Positions 60,338-64,000 of a stretch of DNA of 64,000 nt are shown here, one piece after another. Numbering within the stretch: position 1 is the stretch's first letter; every line of letters begins with the position of its first letter. Both the position numbers and the translations under genes were made by a program. The notes under the pieces are model-generated. The model did no database searches. It had not been told where the DNA came from and worked only from the letters and a program-made list of their open reading frames with translations. Source of the stretch: Rotaria macrura (taxonomy: Eukaryota; Rotifera; Eurotatoria; Philodinida; Philodinidae); the NCBI GenBank assembly GCA_900239685.1, contig OENT01000628.1, forward strand, positions 27,300 through 91,299, read 5' to 3'.

Positions 60338-62908
60338 ATGGCTGTTAACACTGACGACACTCTACCTAATTTTATTCATCAACTAGAAACTATTCTGAAT
60401 CAAATCGATGTATTTAAGACAGGCGAGTTTCATTCATTAATTTATCTTCGTGATGAATTGAAGAAAGCCGATGATGAATATGATTCACGACCAATTGATG
60501 AAATCAAACAGCTTATATCTGGTCTTAATCATTTGGAAATCAGCTCATTCTGTCATTTTACTAAAACCTATTCTTCAACAGTTCCATCTGATATCCTCAC
60601 AGCTCTACTCGATATAGTACGTCTTCAAATCTATCTGAATATGCTCATTTATCCATCCCTATGTGATTATTACTTTGATTTATCAACTACCTACTTAACC
60701 GCTGATTCGACGATTAGCTACTTTGTTGAAGAAAAAACTATTCTTAATAATATTGATGAGCAAATTCTTAATTTATTTACTTTAATCGGCGTACGAGCTC
60801 TTCATGTAAGACGAAGTATTGATTATTGTGCACACGTTTCACGCAAAATTACTCCGATGATTTTTCAATTGAACAATACAACTGAACGACTTTTACGAGT
60901 GCTCCCAACTTACTTAAATCATTTTTTCCTAAACAATAATCAATCGTGTCAAAGTTATGCCTCGATTGTCAAATGGATTCTTAATATGACAGATGTCTAT
61001 GGCTTTGTTCCCTATTTCGTCACAACTGGTTACGCAGAGACAATTTTACAATGGATGTCGATCAAACCAGATTGTGCAGATCATATTTCTGTTCAAATTT
61101 GGTTATTAATTGTTGAAGTGCTACATAATCTCGCTCGTCATGAAATGGGTGTAAAAGCACTCAACAAATTACGAACAATTGATATCATTAAACGATGGAA
61201 AGAACGATACTTGATCAATCCGTCAAGTGACAGTTGTAAAGAGGACATTAAGAATCTTCTTATTGCTTACTATCTTATCTTCGCGCTTTTACTGGAACCG
61301 AAGGAATTAAAAAAACAAACCATATCAAACGTTGAAATTGTTCTTGATCATCTTCTTGAGCAAACAATACAAGCTTTCAAATCCGATGATCTTTGCTATG
61401 GGTCACATAATGTCTGTGAGTATTTAGATGGATTAGTTAAATCAGCTGTTAACGATACATTTCTAACGTATATAATTTCACGCGAAAATATCTTCGAATT
61501 ATTCGTCGAAAAATTTCTTTTATTTAATACCACATGTGAATCAACAGTACTTAACTCAAAAATTTGCGCATCACTTTATGCGATATTTTGGTCGATTAGT
61601 TTTCTACCTGAATATAGTATTAAATTAAAATCCAATGAACAATTTATTTCTTTCGTCGAAGAAAAAGCGAAAAATGAGTCGAACAATGAGTATGCTGTAA
61701 ATATGCGACAAGCAGCAAAAGGAATTCTTTTTAATCTTGATTGTATGCAGAAGGATATTCCAGTAAAGGAAGATCATAACGATAACGATAAAAACATACG
61801 AATCATGATTTCTTATTCACATAGAGATAGCAAGTTTTGTAAAAAACTTGTTTCGGATATCCAAGAACGATTTCAAGGTGATATTTGGGTAGATTTTATC
61901 AAGTTATCACCACCATATGAAGATGATTGGGAAGAAATTGCTAAAGCGATTAGTCAATGTGATGTTGTACTGATGATTGTGACAGAAAATTATTGTAGTT
62001 CAAAAAGTTGTCGACGAGAAGTCATTCATGCTGATAAACGTAACAAACGTATGGTGCCGATTTATATAGGAACTGATTATAACCCGGAAGATTGGTTTGA
62101 AATTCGTGCTAGTTCTGCAACATGGGTTCGCTTTAGAGATACAAAAAGTCATGAAGAAGTTATGGAAACCCTCTTGGAACTCATCAACGTACGAGAAAAA
62201 GCTAAAAAAAATGATAAGAAACTTGTGACCGTACAGGACTCTTCTTCTCCGCAGAAATCAGTGATTGATGCAAATATTATTGTTCACACTCACACTGATG
62301 AAATAGTTTTACCCGAAACATCGTCTCTAACGGTAGAAGATTCTAATGTACGATCACAAATGAATTCGAACAGCTCCAATGTTATCTTACCAGCTTCTCC
62401 TATTGAAGAATGGACTTGTGCAGAGGTACAGCAATGGCTTCGTTTACCACCATCGATACTTCGACTTTCATCCGGTCGAGCTCTTCTTACGTATATGAAA
62501 TTACTATCACACGATGATGCGCAATATGAAGAATATGAACGGAGAATGCGTCCTCATGGCGTAAGTCGAGAACAATTCTCTAATTTAATATCATCATTTC
62601 AATCTGTTCATACATTGTATGAGACGAAAGCAAGTTCAACTGTATTAGCAGAGCAATGGACACGCGAAGATATAAAAACTTGGTTTCAGCAAAATCATTT
62701 GTCTGATCAATTGTTCGATGAACTGAATTTTATCGATGGATCTCAAATTGTAACTTATGGAAAATTAGTTACTGATTCAAGGGCCCGTATCGATGAGGAA
62801 TATGATCGATTAAGAAGTAAAATCGGACAAGACATTTTTCATATTGATGAATTTGCTCGATTTTTAAATGGATTGAAAAAATTATCAATCGTTCAGAACC
62901 AAAAGTAG
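60338..62908 (+). CDS. Helical/ARM-like - TIR - SAM - SAM protein
   Basis: An intronless 856-residue protein. Residues 1-~470 are helical and Leu-rich with repeat-like spacing (ARM/HEAT-like, not proven). A TIR domain spans ~487-620: box 1 IRIMISYSHRDSKFCKKLV, box 2 near IWVDFIKLSPPYEDDWEEIA, then CDVVLMIVTENYCSSKSCRREV and VPIYIG. Glu561 in SCRREV aligns with the catalytic Glu of NAD-cleaving TIRs (SARM1 E642 in HKEI). After a Ser/Thr-rich linker come two SAM-like domains, ~688-755 (EEWTCAEVQQWLRLP) and ~770-850 (EQWTREDIKTWFQQNHL). SARM1 has the same parts in another order (ARM-SAM-SAM-TIR). Likely role: NAD hydrolysis or TIR signalling in stress or immunity, inferred. No signal peptide or TM. 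The start ATG at 60338 is in the GAACATGG context. Confidence 0.88.
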   Translation: MAVNTDDTLPNFIHQLETILNQIDVFKTGEFHSLIYLRDELKKADDEYDSRPIDEIKQLISGLNHLEISSFCHFTKTYSSTVPSDILTALLDIVRLQIYLNMLIYPSLCDYYFDLSTTYLTADSTISYFVEEKTILNNIDEQILNLFTLIGVRALHVRRSIDYCAHVSRKITPMIFQLNNTTERLLRVLPTYLNHFFLNNNQSCQSYASIVKWILNMTDVYGFVPYFVTTGYAETILQWMSIKPDCADHISVQIWLLIVEVLHNLARHEMGVKALNKLRTIDIIKRWKERYLINPSSDSCKEDIKNLLIAYYLIFALLLEPKELKKQTISNVEIVLDHLLEQTIQAFKSDDLCYGSHNVCEYLDGLVKSAVNDTFLTYIISRENIFELFVEKFLLFNTTCESTVLNSKICASLYAIFWSISFLPEYSIKLKSNEQFISFVEEKAKNESNNEYAVNMRQAAKGILFNLDCMQKDIPVKEDHNDNDKNIRIMISYSHRDSKFCKKLVSDIQERFQGDIWVDFIKLSPPYEDDWEEIAKAISQCDVVLMIVTENYCSSKSCRREVIHADKRNKRMVPIYIGTDYNPEDWFEIRASSATWVRFRDTKSHEEVMETLLELINVREKAKKNDKKLVTVQDSSSPQKSVIDANIIVHTHTDEIVLPETSSLTVEDSNVRSQMNSNSSNVILPASPIEEWTCAEVQQWLRLPPSILRLSSGRALLTYMKLLSHDDAQYEEYERRMRPHGVSREQFSNLISSFQSVHTLYETKASSTVLAEQWTREDIKTWFQQNHLSDQLFDELNFIDGSQIVTYGKLVTDSRARIDEEYDRLRSKIGQDIFHIDEFARFLNGLKKLSIVQNQK

Positions 62909-63148
62909 AGCAAACTTCAGGTACCGGTCTGTAGCATTGTCTTTCGAGATATCATCGATCTTATCGCATTAAGACAGTTGCTTACTCTCGCCTCACATGA
63001 TGAACGAATATCTCCCTGAATCGTCTCATTAACAATTTATTGTGCACGTCATTAATATTTTTGTTTCTGTCGCATACCTTTTAACAATACATACGGCATT
63101 TATGTAATTCTATGAAAAGAAAATAATCTTGACTTGGTGAATCCGCAG

Positions 63149-63154
63149 AATAAA
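63149..63154 (+). promoter_or_regulatory. Candidate polyadenylation signal of the TIR-SAM gene
   Basis: AATAAA about 240 bp after the stop codon. Position only. Confidence 0.3.
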
Positions 63155-63633
63155 ACAAAAACTAAACTCAATGAGATAGTTTATTTATTCATTTACCTCT
63201 TTTCATCATGTACTACATTATATATCAACGTGGATCTTATTCTCCCGAGAAGGAATAAAGTGAACTTATAAGTGTCTCGACAGATAGATACTCTAAACAG
63301 AAGGATGTAATGACAGACCGTTAATGAGAGTATCATTCTCGGTCATTAATAAGAAATCACCAAAAACCTTGATTGTGAAATTTTACAGAAGCCTACATCT
63401 GCTGATTAGATGGAAAATATACGCAATGCGTTTCACTGGTATGATGGCCAGAAGTAAAAGATGATGTATAAAATATTTCCTTGTAATGATAATGACTAAA
63501 ATCTAGAAGATTTGAGTCAAAATAAGGTAATATTTTGAATTTGTGTTTGGCACAAATCTACAAATGAATGACCTCTTTCGATTCATCCAATCATTTGCTG
63601 GCGACAATATATTTTCTGTTCTCTTTCAACAGC

Positions 63634-63876
63634 TCATTTTGACGCTGTGTTTCTATAGTTTTGCAGGTTTCTTATCAACGCCATTTTGGTTGTTTTTGAA
63701 AAGTGCATATGTGTTTCTAGCATCGATTGATGCAAATACGTCGTCTCATTTTTATTGCATTGGTTTACTTTGAAAGTAATATTGTCAAACATAATCATTG
63801 CTGAACATGTCGTATCAACCTGAGTCATTGAATCAAGGATGAAAAACACTAGTAGTAGCACTTTAATTCCATTCAC
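63634..63876 (-). CDS. Possible small secreted protein, 80 residues or first exon
   Basis: Starts MNGIKVLLLVFFILDSMTQ, a plausible signal peptide, followed by two Cys and two N-glycosylation sites (NIT, NET). It may end at 63634 or be spliced at AAA|GTAAAC near 63770. No family recognised; could be chance. Confidence 0.3.
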   Translation of the reverse strand: MNGIKVLLLVFFILDSMTQVDTTCSAMIMFDNITFKVNQCNKNETTYLHQSMLETHMHFSKTTKMALIRNLQNYRNTASK

Positions 63877-64000
63877 GCTGATCTTTCATACCGTTTATTA
63901 AGTGAGATTGTTTTCTTATTTTTGTTTTTTTTTCAGCTTTTCGAACTCATAAACACTAACGAATGGAAGAAAAAAGTCAGTGAATTTTAAAAGATTAGAA

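Larger units (their letters stand above)
62909..64000. other. Downstream region of the TIR gene
   Basis: No firm gene. A doubtful small secreted-protein frame on the minus strand near the end is listed separately. Confidence 0.45.

Overview
This is an AT-rich eukaryotic window, most likely from a bdelloid rotifer (Adineta/Rotaria type). That assignment is inference. It rests on gene-poor AT-rich DNA, many small degraded DNA transposons, short GT-AG introns (about 50-100 nt), and a mix of intron-bearing animal genes with intronless genes of bacterial or fungal appearance. Another small invertebrate cannot be excluded from sequence alone.

Layout. 1-1.6 kb holds a decayed minus-strand secreted-protein gene followed by a Tc1/mariner (DDE_3) transposase fossil. 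4.2-5.0 kb holds an intronless endonuclease/exonuclease/phosphatase protein (-). 5.7-6.1 kb is a foldback MITE with a 9-bp target duplication. 9.0-10.5 kb holds an intronless GMC oxidoreductase (-). 14.9-16.1 kb holds a five-exon cathepsin L protease (-). 17.4-19.3 kb holds a six-exon type-B carboxylesterase (-). 23.06 kb holds an intron-containing tRNA-Tyr (-). 23.9-24.3 kb is a foldback element carrying hammerhead-like cores in both arms. 25.8-32.1 kb holds a ten-exon gene (-) for a type I membrane protein built from phase-1 mini-exons of alternating charge; its large introns contain nested transposons. 32.6-33.2 kb holds possible remnants of similar exons. 37.3-38.1 kb is a MULE-like element with a decayed FLYWCH finger. 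40.3-42.9 kb holds an intronless ubiquitin-specific protease (+). 48.3-49.1 kb holds a 7-TM RTA1-like protein (+). 51.1-51.8 kb holds a four-exon RidA-family protein (-). 60.3-62.9 kb holds an intronless helical/ARM-like-TIR-SAM-SAM protein (+). The rest is gene-poor DNA with inverted-repeat elements.

The genes form no obvious pathway cluster. Two classes are visible: intron-bearing genes (cathepsin, esterase, RidA, the ten-exon gene) and intronless genes (EEP, GMC, USP, RTA1-like, TIR-SAM). The second class fits horizontal acquisition or retroposition, which only phylogenies could settle. The most noteworthy items are the ten-exon membrane protein, the TIR-SAM-SAM protein with a domain order unlike SARM1, the hammerhead-like cores in the foldback at 24 kb, the GMC protein with an apparently replaced catalytic residue, and several MITE families.
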